Positions 6,546 through 14,115 of a stretch of 14,656 bases of DNA are shown piece by piece; the stretch's first letter is position 1; every line of letters starts with the position of its first letter. Source of the stretch: Gammaproteobacteria bacterium (GTDB lineage Bacteria > Pseudomonadota > Gammaproteobacteria > Steroidobacterales > Steroidobacteraceae); contig VBNY01000020.1 of assembly GCA_005877705.1 (NCBI GenBank), positions 1 to 14,656 on the forward strand, read 5' to 3'. The position numbers were made by a program, and so were the translations under genes. The notes beneath the pieces were generated by a model. That model worked only from the letters and a program-made list of their open reading frames with translations. It ran no database searches and was not told the origin of the DNA.

Positions 6546-6929
6546 ATGAGCCGCCAAAGCATCCACACCAAGCGCGCACCCGAAGCGATCGGCACCTACT
6601 CGCAGGCGATCCGCGCCGGCGACACGGTGTACCTGTCAGGTCAGATCCCGCTCGACCCGGCGACCATGCAGCTGGTCACGGGCGACATCGAGGCGGAGAT
6701 CCGCCGGGTGTTCGAAAATCTCAAGGCGGTCGCCGAAGCCGCCGGCGGCTCGCTCGCGCACGCCGTCAAGATGACCGTGTTCCTGACGGACCTCGCCCAC
6801 TTCGCCAAGGTCAACGAGATCATGGCGACCTACTGCTCACAGCCCTACCCGGCGCGCGCCGCGGTCGGAGTCGCGCAGTTGCCGCGCGGCGCGCGCGTCG
6901 AGATCGAGGGCGTTCTGCACCTTGGCTGA
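6546..6929 (+). CDS. ridA: RidA (YjgF/YER057c/UK114 family) enamine/imine deaminase
   Basis: The 127-residue full-length RidA protein hydrolyses reactive 2-aminoacrylate and related enamines released by PLP enzymes, protecting those enzymes in the cytoplasm. Family marks are APEAIGTYSQAI (11-22, Tyr18), YLSGQIPLDPAT (29-40), VFENLKAVAEAAG (55-67), VKMTVFLTD (74-82), PYPARAAVGVAQLPRGA (100-116, Arg104) and VEIEGV (118-123). These residues correspond to the active-site Tyr, Arg and Glu of RidA. An AGGAGG at 6529-6534 lies 11 nt before ATG 6546, somewhat far but strong. The order spoT-ridA-recG is conserved in Xanthomonas-like gammaproteobacteria. The recG start overlaps its 3' end by 8 nt. Confidence 0.97.
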   Translation: MSRQSIHTKRAPEAIGTYSQAIRAGDTVYLSGQIPLDPATMQLVTGDIEAEIRRVFENLKAVAEAAGGSLAHAVKMTVFLTDLAHFAKVNEIMATYCSQPYPARAAVGVAQLPRGARVEIEGVLHLG

Positions 6930-9027
6930 GGCGGCCACGAACCGGGCGTCCGCCCGCGCCGAGCAGCGGCCGATCACCGCCCTGCGCGGGGTCGGCTCTG
7001 CACTCGCCGAACGCCTGCAGCGTCTCGGCGTCACACAGGTCCAGGACCTGCTCTTCGTGCTGCCGCTGCGCTACGAGGACCGCACCCGCGTGTGGCCGAT
7101 CGGCTCGCTGACCCCCGGCACGCGCGCGGCCGTGGAAGGGGAGATCCAGCTCACCGAGGTGGCGTATCGCAAGCGGCGGCAGCTGCTGTGTCGGATCTCG
7201 GACGGCTCCGGATTCCTGACGCTGCGCTTCTTCTACTTCTCGGCGGCGCAGCAGGAGCGGCTCACGCGCGGCACGCGCCTGCGCTGCTTCGGTGAGGTAC
7301 GGCGCGGGCCGTTCGGCCTGGAGATCGTTCACCCGGAATACCGGCGCGTGCTCGAGCAAGCGGCGCCGCTGGAAGACACCCTGACGCCGATCTATCCGCT
7401 GACGGAGGGCGTTCCGCAGGGCCGCTTGCGGGCGCTCATCGGGCAAGCGCTGTGCGAGCTCGAGAGCCGTTCGGTGCGCGACTGGATTCCGCCCCAGGTG
7501 AGCGAGCCACTGGGACTGCCACCGCTCAAGGATGCGCTGACTTACGTGCACACGCCGCCTCGCGAAGCGCAGCAGGCACAGCTCGCCGCCGGCCGACACC
7601 CCGCGCAGCGGCGCCTCGCGTTCGAGGAGCTGCTGGCGCATCACCTGACGCTCAAGCTGCGCAAGCGGGCGGCGAAGACCGACCCGGCCTCGCCGCTCGT
7701 CGACCGCGAAGGGCTGGCGAGGCGGTTCATCGCGGCGCTGCCGTTTCGACTGACCGGCGCCCAGGCGCGCGCGCTCCGGGATGTCGACGCTGATCTCGCG
7801 GCGAGTCTTCCCATGGTGCGCTTGCTTCAGGGCGATGTCGGTTGCGGCAAGACGGTCGTCGCCGCGGCCGCCGCTGCGCGCGCCGCCGGCAGCGGGCTGC
7901 AGGCCGCTCTCATGGCGCCGACCGAGCTGTTGGCCGAGCAGCACTGGCGCACCTTCCGCAACTGGTTTCAGCCGCTCGGCCTGCCCGTCGCGCTGCTGTC
8001 CGGCTCACAGCCGGCGCGCCTGCGTCGCAGCGCCCTCGAAACGATCGCCTCGGGGGAGCTGCGCATCATCGTCGGCACACACGCGCTCTTTCAGGAAGGC
8101 ATCGAGTTCGCGCAGCTCGCGCTCGTCATCGTCGACGAGCAGCACCGCTTCGGCGTTCAGCAGCGCCTGCGGCTGCAGGAAAAGGCACAGAAGCACGGTT
8201 GTTTTCCTCACCAGCTCATCATGACGGCGACCCCGATTCCGCGCACGCTCGCGATGACCGCTTACGCGGATCTCGACATCTCGGTCATCGATGAGCTGCC
8301 GCCGGGCCGCACGCCCGTCAAAACCGTCGTGGTGCCCGAACAGCGGCGTGACGAAGTCGTCGCGCGGATCGTGACGGCGTGCCGCGCCGGCCGGCAGGTG
8401 TACTGGGTGTGTCCGCTCATCGACGAGTCGGACGAGCTGCGCTATCAGGCAGCGGAAGAGACTGCCACCGCCCTTGCGCAGGCGCTGCCCGAGGTGCGTG
8501 TGGGTCTCGTCCACGGCCGCATGCCGCCGGCCAAGAAGGACGAAGCCATGCTCGCGTTCCAAGCGGGCAAGATTCAACTGCTGGTTGCAACCACCGTGAT
8601 CGAGGTCGGCGTGGACGTGTCGAACGCGACTCTGATGGTGGTCGAAAACGCGGAGCGCATGGGTCTCGCCCAGCTGCATCAGTTGCGTGGACGCGTCGGA
8701 CGCGGCACCGAGGCAAGCACCTGCGTGCTGCTCTACCGCGCACCTCTATCGGAGCTTGCGCGCGAGCGGCTCAAAGCGATACGCGAGACCAACGACGGCT
8801 TTGAGATCGCCCGGCGGGATCTCGAGCTGCGCGGGCCGGGCGAGCTGCTGGGGACTCGCCAGACCGGACTTGCGCAGCTGCGCGTGGCCGATCTCATGCG
8901 CGACGCGGATATGCTGCCGCGAGTGCAGGAGACGGCCGAGCTGCTGCTCGCCTCGTACCCGGATAATATTGCCGCGCTTGCGGCCCGATGGATCGGCTCG
9001 GGAGAGCGGTATGGACGAGTCGGATAA
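6922..9027 (+). CDS. recG: ATP-dependent DNA helicase RecG
   Basis: The 701-residue protein (E. coli 693 aa) is RecG, which remodels stalled replication forks and Holliday junctions. The N-terminal wedge/OB region is seen in ITALRGVGSALAERLQRLGV (18-37), LLFVLPLRYEDRT, and the RISDGSGFLTLRFF segment. The superfamily 2 helicase core has Walker A GDVGCGKT (about 304-311), APTELLAEQH, IIVGTHALF, DEQHRFGVQQR (about 404) and MTATPIPRTLAMT. It then has LVHGRMPPAKKDEAM, VATTVIEVGVDV and QLHQLRGRVGRG. The C-terminal LELRGPGELLGTRQTG is RecG-specific. The start is TTG 6922, inside ridA; no other in-frame start precedes the conserved region, and GAGGG at 6906-6910 may serve as Shine-Dalgarno. The overlap suggests translational coupling to ridA. 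Intact. Confidence 0.97.
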   Translation: MAEAATNRASARAEQRPITALRGVGSALAERLQRLGVTQVQDLLFVLPLRYEDRTRVWPIGSLTPGTRAAVEGEIQLTEVAYRKRRQLLCRISDGSGFLTLRFFYFSAAQQERLTRGTRLRCFGEVRRGPFGLEIVHPEYRRVLEQAAPLEDTLTPIYPLTEGVPQGRLRALIGQALCELESRSVRDWIPPQVSEPLGLPPLKDALTYVHTPPREAQQAQLAAGRHPAQRRLAFEELLAHHLTLKLRKRAAKTDPASPLVDREGLARRFIAALPFRLTGAQARALRDVDADLAASLPMVRLLQGDVGCGKTVVAAAAAARAAGSGLQAALMAPTELLAEQHWRTFRNWFQPLGLPVALLSGSQPARLRRSALETIASGELRIIVGTHALFQEGIEFAQLALVIVDEQHRFGVQQRLRLQEKAQKHGCFPHQLIMTATPIPRTLAMTAYADLDISVIDELPPGRTPVKTVVVPEQRRDEVVARIVTACRAGRQVYWVCPLIDESDELRYQAAEETATALAQALPEVRVGLVHGRMPPAKKDEAMLAFQAGKIQLLVATTVIEVGVDVSNATLMVVENAERMGLAQLHQLRGRVGRGTEASTCVLLYRAPLSELARERLKAIRETNDGFEIARRDLELRGPGELLGTRQTGLAQLRVADLMRDADMLPRVQETAELLLASYPDNIAALAARWIGSGERYGRVG

Positions 9028-9045
9028 CTCTGAGTAAGACACGCC

Positions 9046-9975
9046 ATGGTCGCGGTCTCGCGGGAGCTCGTGCTCGAACAGAACGTCAAGGAGGCGCCGC
9101 TGGGCTTTCGACTGCGGCGGCGCCTGGAAGAGTATGCGCATCTGGCGCGGCTCGATCGTCCGGTCGGCACCTGGCTGCTGCTGTGGCCGGCGCTGTGGGC
9201 GCTATGGATTGCGGGCGCCGGACGGCCACAACAGCGAGTGCTGATCATCTTCGTGCTCGGAGTCTGCGTCATGCGCGCCGCCGGGTGCGTCATCAACGAC
9301 TTCGCCGATCGTGACATCGACCCGCACGTGCGCCGCACCCGGGACCGCCCGCTCGCCGCCCGCCGCGTGTCACCGCTCGAGGCGCTGGCGGTGTTCGCCG
9401 TGCTCATCGCCGCCGCGGTGTACCTCGTGACGCGGCTCGATCTTCTCACGATCAAGCTGGCCGCGATCGGCGCCGCCCTCACGGTCTCGTACCCGTTTGT
9501 CAAACGCGTCTTTCCGATGCCGCAGTTGTATCTGGGAATCTCGTTCGGCGGCTGGAGCGTGCCGATGGCCTTCGCCGCGCAGAGCGGCCAGCTGCCGCGC
9601 GTGGCTTGGACCCTGTACATCGCCGCGGCGATCTGGGCGGCGGTCTACGACACGATGTACGCCATGGTCGACCGCGAGGACGACCTCAAGATCGGCGTGA
9701 AGTCGAGCGCCATCCTGTTTGCCGACCTCGACCGGCTGCTGATCGGTGTGATGCAGATCATGACGTTGCTCGCCCTCGTGCTCGTCGGACACAGCATGCA
9801 CTTCGGCCGCTGGTATGAGGGCGGCGTCGCCGCCGCCGCGCTGCTCTTCGTCTACCAGCAATGGCTCATCCGCAAGCGCGAGCCGGCGGGTTGCCTGCGC
9901 GCCTTCCTCAACAATCAGTACGTCGGGATGGTGATCTTCATCGGCATCCTGCTGCAATATCTTTACGCGCGCTGA
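9046..9975 (+). CDS. ubiA: 4-hydroxybenzoate octaprenyltransferase
   Basis: The 309-residue integral membrane protein attaches the polyprenyl tail to 4-hydroxybenzoate, the second step of ubiquinone synthesis, at the inner membrane. Both Asp-rich Mg-prenyl-diphosphate motifs are present: NDFADRDID (84-92) and YDTMYAMVDREDD (201-213). Other matches are RLDRPVGTWLLLWPALWALW (35-54) and NNQYVGMVIFIGI near the end. Multiple hydrophobic segments are visible, for example around 45-56, 66-80, 111-128 and 186-200. The first 25 or so residues are an extension beyond E. coli UbiA. The gene starts 18 nt after recG and may share its transcript. No chorismate lyase (ubiC) gene is adjacent. It ends 29 bp from the convergent PAP2 gene, with no clear terminator between them. 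Confidence 0.96.
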   Translation: MVAVSRELVLEQNVKEAPLGFRLRRRLEEYAHLARLDRPVGTWLLLWPALWALWIAGAGRPQQRVLIIFVLGVCVMRAAGCVINDFADRDIDPHVRRTRDRPLAARRVSPLEALAVFAVLIAAAVYLVTRLDLLTIKLAAIGAALTVSYPFVKRVFPMPQLYLGISFGGWSVPMAFAAQSGQLPRVAWTLYIAAAIWAAVYDTMYAMVDREDDLKIGVKSSAILFADLDRLLIGVMQIMTLLALVLVGHSMHFGRWYEGGVAAAALLFVYQQWLIRKREPAGCLRAFLNNQYVGMVIFIGILLQYLYAR

Positions 9976-10004
9976 CACACGCACGGCGCAGAACCCGGCC
10001 GCCG

Positions 10005-10694
10005 TCAGAACCTTTTCTTCAGGCCAACGTACACGCCGTGAGGCATGACGCTGAGGACCCACGGGGTGCCGGCGTGCACGTGAGCGAAGTAGCCGGCCGC
10101 GGTGCCGAGCGCAAACCCCGCAATCACATCCGACTGCCAGTGCCCCCACACTTTCATGCGGGCGATGGCGTCGTACGCCGGCAGCAGCTCCAGCGCGTAG
10201 ATCGTCGGATGGTCCGCTCGATACTCGAGCACCAGAGGCGTCACGACGGCGCTCACGACGGTGACCTCGCCGCTGGGGAAGCTCTGGTGGCCGCCCCCTT
10301 TGAACCACTGGTTGGGGTCCGAGGTCTCCGACGGGCGCTCACGGGAGAACACGCGCTTGAGCACCTCCGAGGAGACGCCGCCGATCACCGTCGCATCGAT
10401 CGAGCGCCACAGCGTGCGGCCGAATCGATCTTCACCGCCCTCCCAGAGCGCACCCCCGACCTCACCCGCGAGCAGCACGGCGATCAGCGCGTTCTGGTTG
10501 CTGCGAGCCCAGATGCCGCTGTTGTCGTAGCTTAAGCGATGGTCGATCCCGAGCGGACCCCCGTCGGCCCTCGCCTGAGGCGCGTTGCTGCCGAGGCAGA
10601 CCAGCAGCAGCGCGCTGACGAGTCTGACAGCCGTGCTCGAGCGCGAACGCCGGGCGGCGCGCTGGGAATTCAGTCTCGTGGGCGCTTTTGCCAT
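10005..10694 (-). CDS. PAP2-superfamily phosphatase, exported
   Basis: The 229-residue protein has a positively charged N-terminus and hydrophobic stretch (about 21-35) followed by QARA-DGG, fitting a signal peptide cut near residue 43. PAP2 motif 1 is K113-x6-R120-P121 (KRVFSRERP). Motif 2 is SFPSGEV (138-144), where the usual PSGH histidine is Glu. Motif 3 is R179-x5-H185-x3-D189 (ARMKVWGHWQSD), with Ala for the usual Ser before Arg. From memory, SFPSGEV occurs in a recognisable proteobacterial PAP2 subgroup with a similar ALWEG segment, so this need not mean an inactive enzyme. The substrate is unknown; lipid phosphate or undecaprenyl/acid phosphatase activity is possible. ATG 10694 is preferred: GGAG lies 7 nt upstream and the signal peptide follows, although the frame is open further upstream. 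It diverges from dgkA. Confidence 0.88.
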   Translation of the reverse strand: MAKAPTRLNSQRAARRSRSSTAVRLVSALLLVCLGSNAPQARADGGPLGIDHRLSYDNSGIWARSNQNALIAVLLAGEVGGALWEGGEDRFGRTLWRSIDATVIGGVSSEVLKRVFSRERPSETSDPNQWFKGGGHQSFPSGEVTVVSAVVTPLVLEYRADHPTIYALELLPAYDAIARMKVWGHWQSDVIAGFALGTAAGYFAHVHAGTPWVLSVMPHGVYVGLKKRF

Positions 10695-10736
10695 GGGTAC
10701 GCTCCGCGGGCGGGGCGGTGTTAACGTGTCCAAAGC

Positions 10737-11102
10737 ATGACCGCTCACAAGAACCAATCGTTCCCGCGACGCGTGCGTTTCGCGCTGGGCGGGCTGACGC
10801 ACGGTCTGCGCGCGGAGAATAGCCTCAAAATCCAGGTGGCGGTCTTCGTGGTCGCCGTGATCGCCATGCTCATCCTGCGCCCCGGCCCGCTGTGGTGGGC
10901 GCTCGTCCTGCTGGCGAGCGCCGCCGTCATCGCCGCCGAGCTGTTCAACACGGCGATCGAGCACCTGGCCGATCACCTGCACCCGCAGATCCACCCGCAG
11001 ATTCAGATCGTCAAGGATTGCGCCGCCGCCGCCGTGTTGGTGGCGGTGCTCGGGGCGCTCGCGGTGGCGCTCGCCCTGTTGGCTCACCTGCTCACGGAAT
11101 GA
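10737..11102 (+). CDS. dgkA: Diacylglycerol kinase (DgkA family)
   Basis: The 121-residue small integral membrane kinase matches E. coli DgkA (122 aa), which phosphorylates diacylglycerol to phosphatidic acid using ATP in the inner membrane as a trimer. The amphipathic N-terminus (RRVRFALGGLTHGLRAENSL, 11-30) precedes three hydrophobic spans: about 33-47, 52-67 and 96-117. The catalytic signature AELFNTAIE (67-75) supplies Glu68, Asn71 and Glu75, and VKD (92-94) supplies the conserved Lys-Asp. A small duplication, HPQIHPQIQ (82-90), lies in the loop before VKD. Related undecaprenol kinases cannot be excluded, but length and motifs favour DgkA. No strong Shine-Dalgarno is visible. It shares a 42-bp divergent gap with the PAP2 gene. 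Confidence 0.93.
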   Translation: MTAHKNQSFPRRVRFALGGLTHGLRAENSLKIQVAVFVVAVIAMLILRPGPLWWALVLLASAAVIAAELFNTAIEHLADHLHPQIHPQIQIVKDCAAAAVLVAVLGALAVALALLAHLLTE

Positions 11103-11106
11103 GCAA

Positions 11107-11139
11107 TTGTCGACCGCGCACGTCGCATTGCGTTGACAT
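11107..11139 (+). promoter_or_regulatory. Possible BirA (biotin repressor) operator overlapping the bioB promoter
   Basis: TTGTCGACC (11107-11115) and CGTTGACAT (11131-11139) form an imperfect inverted repeat with a 15-nt spacer. This resembles the known BirA site arrangement TTGTAAACC-N14/15-GGTTTACAA, with 7/9 and 6/9 matches. TTGACA at 11133-11138 could be a -35 box with a poor -10 (GAACAT, 11156-11161) 17 bp downstream, so BirA binding would block it. It lies 56-88 bp before the bioB start and just after dgkA. The half-sites are degenerate and the call rests partly on position before a biotin operon. Confidence 0.42.
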
Positions 11140-11194
11140 TCGCGATGGCACCCGTGAACATCGGCCTGCCTTGAGGCCACGCGAGAGCCTTGTC

Positions 11195-12223
11195 ATGAGT
11201 CACGAGTTGTCCGGCTGCATCCGCCACGACTGGACGCTGCCCGAGGTGGAGGCGCTGTTCGCGCTGCCGTTCATGGACCTTGTCTTCCATGCTCAACGGG
11301 TACACCGCGCGCATCACGAGCCCAACGCGGTGCAGATGAGCACGCTGCTGTCCATCAAGACCGGGGCCTGTCCCGAGGACTGCGCGTACTGCCCGCAGAG
11401 CGCGCGTTACGACACCGGACTGGCTCCCGAGGCGCTGCTGGAAGTGTCGGCCGTGCGCGAGCGCGCGGCGCTCGCCAAAGCGGCCGGAGCGACGCGCTTC
11501 TGCATGGGCGCGGCCTATCGGTCGCCCAAGGCGAGGGACCTGCGCGTGATCGCGCAGATGATCCGCGAAGTCCACTCGGCGGGACTCGAGACCTGTGCGA
11601 CGCTCGGCATGCTGACGCCTGCCCAGGCGCAGGAGCTGAAAGACGCCGGGCTCGACTACTACAACCACAACCTCGACACCTCGCCGGAGTTCTACGGCGC
11701 CATCATCACCACACGCACCTACCAGGATCGGCTCGACACGCTGCAGGCCGTGCGCGCTGCGGGGCTCAAGGTGTGCTGCGGCGGCATCATCGGCCTGGGT
11801 GAGTCGGTCACGGATCGCGCCCAGCTGCTGCTGACACTCGCCAACCTGCCGGAGCACCCCGAGAGCGTCCCGATCAATCAGCTGGTGAAGGTTCCCGGCA
11901 CACCGCTGCAGGGCGCCGCGGACGTCGATCCCCTCGATTTCGTGCGCGCCATCGCGGTCGCGCGTCTGCTCATGCCACGCGCCCACGTGCGCCTGTCCGC
12001 CGGCCGCGAAACGATGAGCGATGCGGTGCAGACGCTGTGCTTCCTGGCCGGAGCCAATTCCATCTTCTACGGCGAGAAGCTGCTCACCACCGGCAACCCG
12101 GAGATCGAGCGCGACCGCAGTCTGTTCGCGCGCCTGGGACTGAAGGCGCAGACGCCGGCGGCGGAGCTGGCCGCAGGTGAGACGCTGATGGCGGGCCATG
12201 AAGAGGCAGCCACAAGCGCTTGA
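11195..12223 (+). CDS. bioB: Biotin synthase
   Basis: The 342-residue radical-SAM enzyme inserts sulfur into dethiobiotin, the last biotin step. The [4Fe-4S] motif CxxxCxxC is C59-PED-C63-AY-C66. The [2Fe-2S]-site residues are in FCMGAAYRSPK, LETCATLGML, KVCCGGIIGLGE and RLSAGRETM, matching the family Cys-Cys-Cys-Arg set. The YYNHNLDTSPEFY block and IPINQL-like PINQLVKVPGTPL are also present. ATG 11195 follows a GAGAG at 11183-11187 and gives the family N-terminus; the open frame extends further upstream through dgkA but without homology. It is first in a bioB-bioF-bioH-bioC operon, probably under BirA control. Intact. Confidence 0.97.
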   Translation: MSHELSGCIRHDWTLPEVEALFALPFMDLVFHAQRVHRAHHEPNAVQMSTLLSIKTGACPEDCAYCPQSARYDTGLAPEALLEVSAVRERAALAKAAGATRFCMGAAYRSPKARDLRVIAQMIREVHSAGLETCATLGMLTPAQAQELKDAGLDYYNHNLDTSPEFYGAIITTRTYQDRLDTLQAVRAAGLKVCCGGIIGLGESVTDRAQLLLTLANLPEHPESVPINQLVKVPGTPLQGAADVDPLDFVRAIAVARLLMPRAHVRLSAGRETMSDAVQTLCFLAGANSIFYGEKLLTTGNPEIERDRSLFARLGLKAQTPAAELAAGETLMAGHEEAATSA

Positions 12224-12228
12224 GGAGG
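12223..12228 (+). promoter_or_regulatory. Orphan Shine-Dalgarno after bioB
   Basis: AGGAGG overlaps the last base of the bioB stop codon (TGA 12221-12223). It is a near-perfect ribosome site, exactly where an operonic bioF should start. No ATG, GTG or TTG lies 5-12 nt downstream; the nearest in-frame candidate is GTG at 12281, over 50 nt away. This suggests that the original bioF start codon has been lost from the sequence. Confidence 0.6.
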
Positions 12229-12280
12229 CGCTGTCGGACCCGGCAACCGGGTACACACGATCGTCGACGGACGGCAGCTC

Positions 12281-13339
12281 GTGGACTTCGGCAGCAACGA
12301 TTACCTGGGCCTCGCCCGCCATCCGGCCGTTGCCGCCGCCATGAGCGAGTGCGCCGCCCGTTGCGGAGCGGGGAGCGGTGCTTCCCATCTCGTGACCGGG
12401 CACGGTACCGAGCACGCGCGCCTCGAAGAGGAGCTCGCCGCTTTCACCGGCAGGGAGCGCGCGCTGCTGTTCTCGACCGGCTACATGGCGAACCTCGCCG
12501 CCGTCACGGCGCTCGCCGGGCGGGGCGAGCTCGTGCTGCTGGATCGCCTGAGCCACGCCTCGCTGATCGACGGCGCGCTGCTGTCGGGCGCCCGTTTCAG
12601 GCGCTACGCGCACGCCGATGCGCAAGCCGCCGAGCGTGCCCTCGCAGAGCGTTCACGGGATGTCGCGGTCATCGCAACGGATGGGGTCTTCAGCATGGAT
12701 GGCGACATTGCGCCTCTGGCGCAGCTGGCGCGAGCGGCCGAGGCACACGACGCGTGGCTGATCGTCGACGACGCACACGGCCTTGGCGTGTTGGGTCCCA
12801 GCGGGCGCGGATCGCTCGAGCGACTCCGCTTGAGCTGTGGCGATGCGCCCGTACTGGTCGGCACCCTCGGCAAGGCGTTCGGGACGTTCGGCGCGTTCGT
12901 CGCCGGCACGTGCGAGTTGATCGAGTTTCTCCTCCAGAAGGCGCGCCCCTACATCTACACCACCGCATTGCCTCAACCCGTCGCAGCGGCGACCCGCAAG
13001 GCGCTCGACATCGCCCAACACGAGCCCTGGCGCCGCGAGCGGCTGCTTGCTCTGACCGAGCGCTTCAGGGCGGCCGCGAGCCACGCCAAGGTGCCGCTGG
13101 CCGCTTCCGACACGCCGATCCAGCCGGTCATGCTCGGCGACTCGCACACGGCGCTGCTGGCGCAGCAGGAGCTGTTCAACGCCGGCTTCTGGGTCGTCGC
13201 CATCCGGCCGCCCACGGTCCCACCGGGCGCTGCGCGGCTGCGCGTGACGCTTTCCGCTGCGCATACCGAGGCGCAGGTGGACGGGCTCGTCGAGCAATTG
13301 AGCCGCGTGTGCGCCCGGGTCCAGGTTGCTTGCGAATGA
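12281..13339 (+). CDS. bioF: 8-amino-7-oxononanoate synthase, N-terminally truncated as written
   Basis: BioF is a PLP enzyme joining pimeloyl-thioester and L-alanine to give 8-amino-7-oxononanoate. From GTG 12281 the product is 352 residues against 384 in E. coli. Intact family blocks are DFGSNDYLGLARHP (2-14), GSGASHLVTGHGTEHARLEEEL (31-52), DRLSHASLIDGA (88-99), ATDGVFSMDGD (132-142), IVDDAHGLGVLG (161-172), the PLP lysine in TLGKAFGTFG (195-204; Lys198) and AIRPPTVPPGAARLRVTLSAAH. About 42 N-terminal residues are missing. The homologous frame extends upstream as GPGNRVHTIVDGRQLV from about 12236 but meets the bioB stop at 12221 with no normal start. A separate frame from ATG 12198 (MKRQPQALEEALSD) could be the true N-terminus, giving a deletion of about 40 nt; otherwise the start itself was deleted (about 78 nt). 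The stop overlaps the bioH start (ATGA). Confidence 0.85.
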   Translation: MDFGSNDYLGLARHPAVAAAMSECAARCGAGSGASHLVTGHGTEHARLEEELAAFTGRERALLFSTGYMANLAAVTALAGRGELVLLDRLSHASLIDGALLSGARFRRYAHADAQAAERALAERSRDVAVIATDGVFSMDGDIAPLAQLARAAEAHDAWLIVDDAHGLGVLGPSGRGSLERLRLSCGDAPVLVGTLGKAFGTFGAFVAGTCELIEFLLQKARPYIYTTALPQPVAAATRKALDIAQHEPWRRERLLALTERFRAAASHAKVPLAASDTPIQPVMLGDSHTALLAQQELFNAGFWVVAIRPPTVPPGAARLRVTLSAAHTEAQVDGLVEQLSRVCARVQVACE

Positions 13340-14115
13340 GCGGCTTGTATGTGGAACAGCGCGGTCAGGGCCCGGATCTGGTGCTGTTGCACGGCTGGGG
13401 TCTCAACTTGCGTGTCTGGGACACACTCACGGACGAGCTGGCGAGTGGCTTTCGCGTCATCGCCGTGGACTTGCCGGGCCACGGACGCAGCGACTGGAAC
13501 CCGAACGCACGCACGCCCGCGGAGCAGGCGTGGTCGCTGCACGGCACGCTCGCGTCGCTGTCCGATCGTTACTCGTTGTTGGGGTGGTCCCTGGGCGGCC
13601 AGATCGCGCTCGACCTGAGCGCCGCGATGCCGACCAAAGTCGCGCGCCTGCTGCTCGTCGCGACGACTCCGCGGTTCGTCGCGGGCCCGGATTGGCCGCA
13701 CGGCATGGCCCCTGCTGCCCTCGCCAAGCTCGCGCAGCAACTGGAGACGGATTATCAGCGCGCCGTCAGCGAGTTTCTCGAGCTGCAGGTGCGCGGCAGC
13801 GCGCGCAGCAAGTCGGTGCTCGCAGCGCTGCGCGCCTCGCTGTTGGCGCACGGCGAAGCGCGACCCGAAGCACTCGCGGCGGGCCTCGAGACGCTCAGCA
13901 GCACCGATCTGCGTCCAACATTGGGCCTGGTTCGCACTCCCACGCTGGTCGTGGGCGGACAATACGACCGTGTCACGCCGCCGGCGGCGGCGCGAGCGCT
14001 CGCCGCAATGCTGCCCGCTGCGCGCTACGTCGAGTTTGCGCGTGCCGCGCACGCTCCATTCCTGTCGCATCCGACTGAGTTTGTGGCGCTAGCGAGGGAA
14101 TTTCTGGGTGGATAA
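13336..14115 (+). CDS. bioH: Pimeloyl-ACP methyl ester esterase
   Basis: The 259-residue alpha/beta hydrolase (E. coli BioH 256 aa) removes the methyl group from pimeloyl-ACP methyl ester, ending pimeloyl synthesis begun by BioC. The oxyanion-side HGWGLNLRVWD (19-29), DLPGHGRSDW (45-54) and nucleophile elbow GWSLGGQIAL (83-92, Ser85) are present. The acid is GGQYDRVTPP (207-216, Asp211) and the base is ARAAHAPFLSHP (235-246, His239). The last motif is close to E. coli AKAAHAPFISHP, which distinguishes it from general esterases. ATG 13336 overlaps the bioF stop as ATGA and the stop overlaps bioC by 8 nt, so translation is likely coupled. Intact. Confidence 0.96.
   Translation: MSGLYVEQRGQGPDLVLLHGWGLNLRVWDTLTDELASGFRVIAVDLPGHGRSDWNPNARTPAEQAWSLHGTLASLSDRYSLLGWSLGGQIALDLSAAMPTKVARLLLVATTPRFVAGPDWPHGMAPAALAKLAQQLETDYQRAVSEFLELQVRGSARSKSVLAALRASLLAHGEARPEALAAGLETLSSTDLRPTLGLVRTPTLVVGGQYDRVTPPAAARALAAMLPAARYVEFARAAHAPFLSHPTEFVALAREFLGG

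Noticed and set aside
10138..10146. Loss of the PSGH histidine in the PAP2 protein read as proof of an inactive enzyme or pseudogene
   Set aside because: The other catalytic motifs (K-x6-RP and R-x5-H-x3-D) are intact, the frame is clean, and SFPSGEV seems to be a subgroup trait rather than damage.
11163..11178. Small GGCCT/AGGCC hairpin in the bioB leader as a possible riboswitch or attenuator
   Set aside because: The stem is only 5 bp, there is no T-tract or alternative structure, and biotin genes are normally controlled by BirA at the DNA level.
10695..11180. Upstream extension of the PAP2 frame across dgkA
   Set aside because: The extension is antisense to a clear DgkA. ATG 10694 has a well-placed GGAG and starts a plausible signal peptide.
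11084..12625. A 513-codon minus-strand frame opposite bioB and bioF
   Set aside because: It is antisense to well-conserved bioB and the start of bioF and shows no recognisable domain; typical GC-rich shadow.
12220..14115. A 631-codon plus-strand open frame that could look like a large fusion ending in BioH
   Set aside because: Only the part from 13336 resembles a protein family (BioH). The upstream part is the wrong frame of bioF, which is clearly encoded in another frame with a complete catalytic core.
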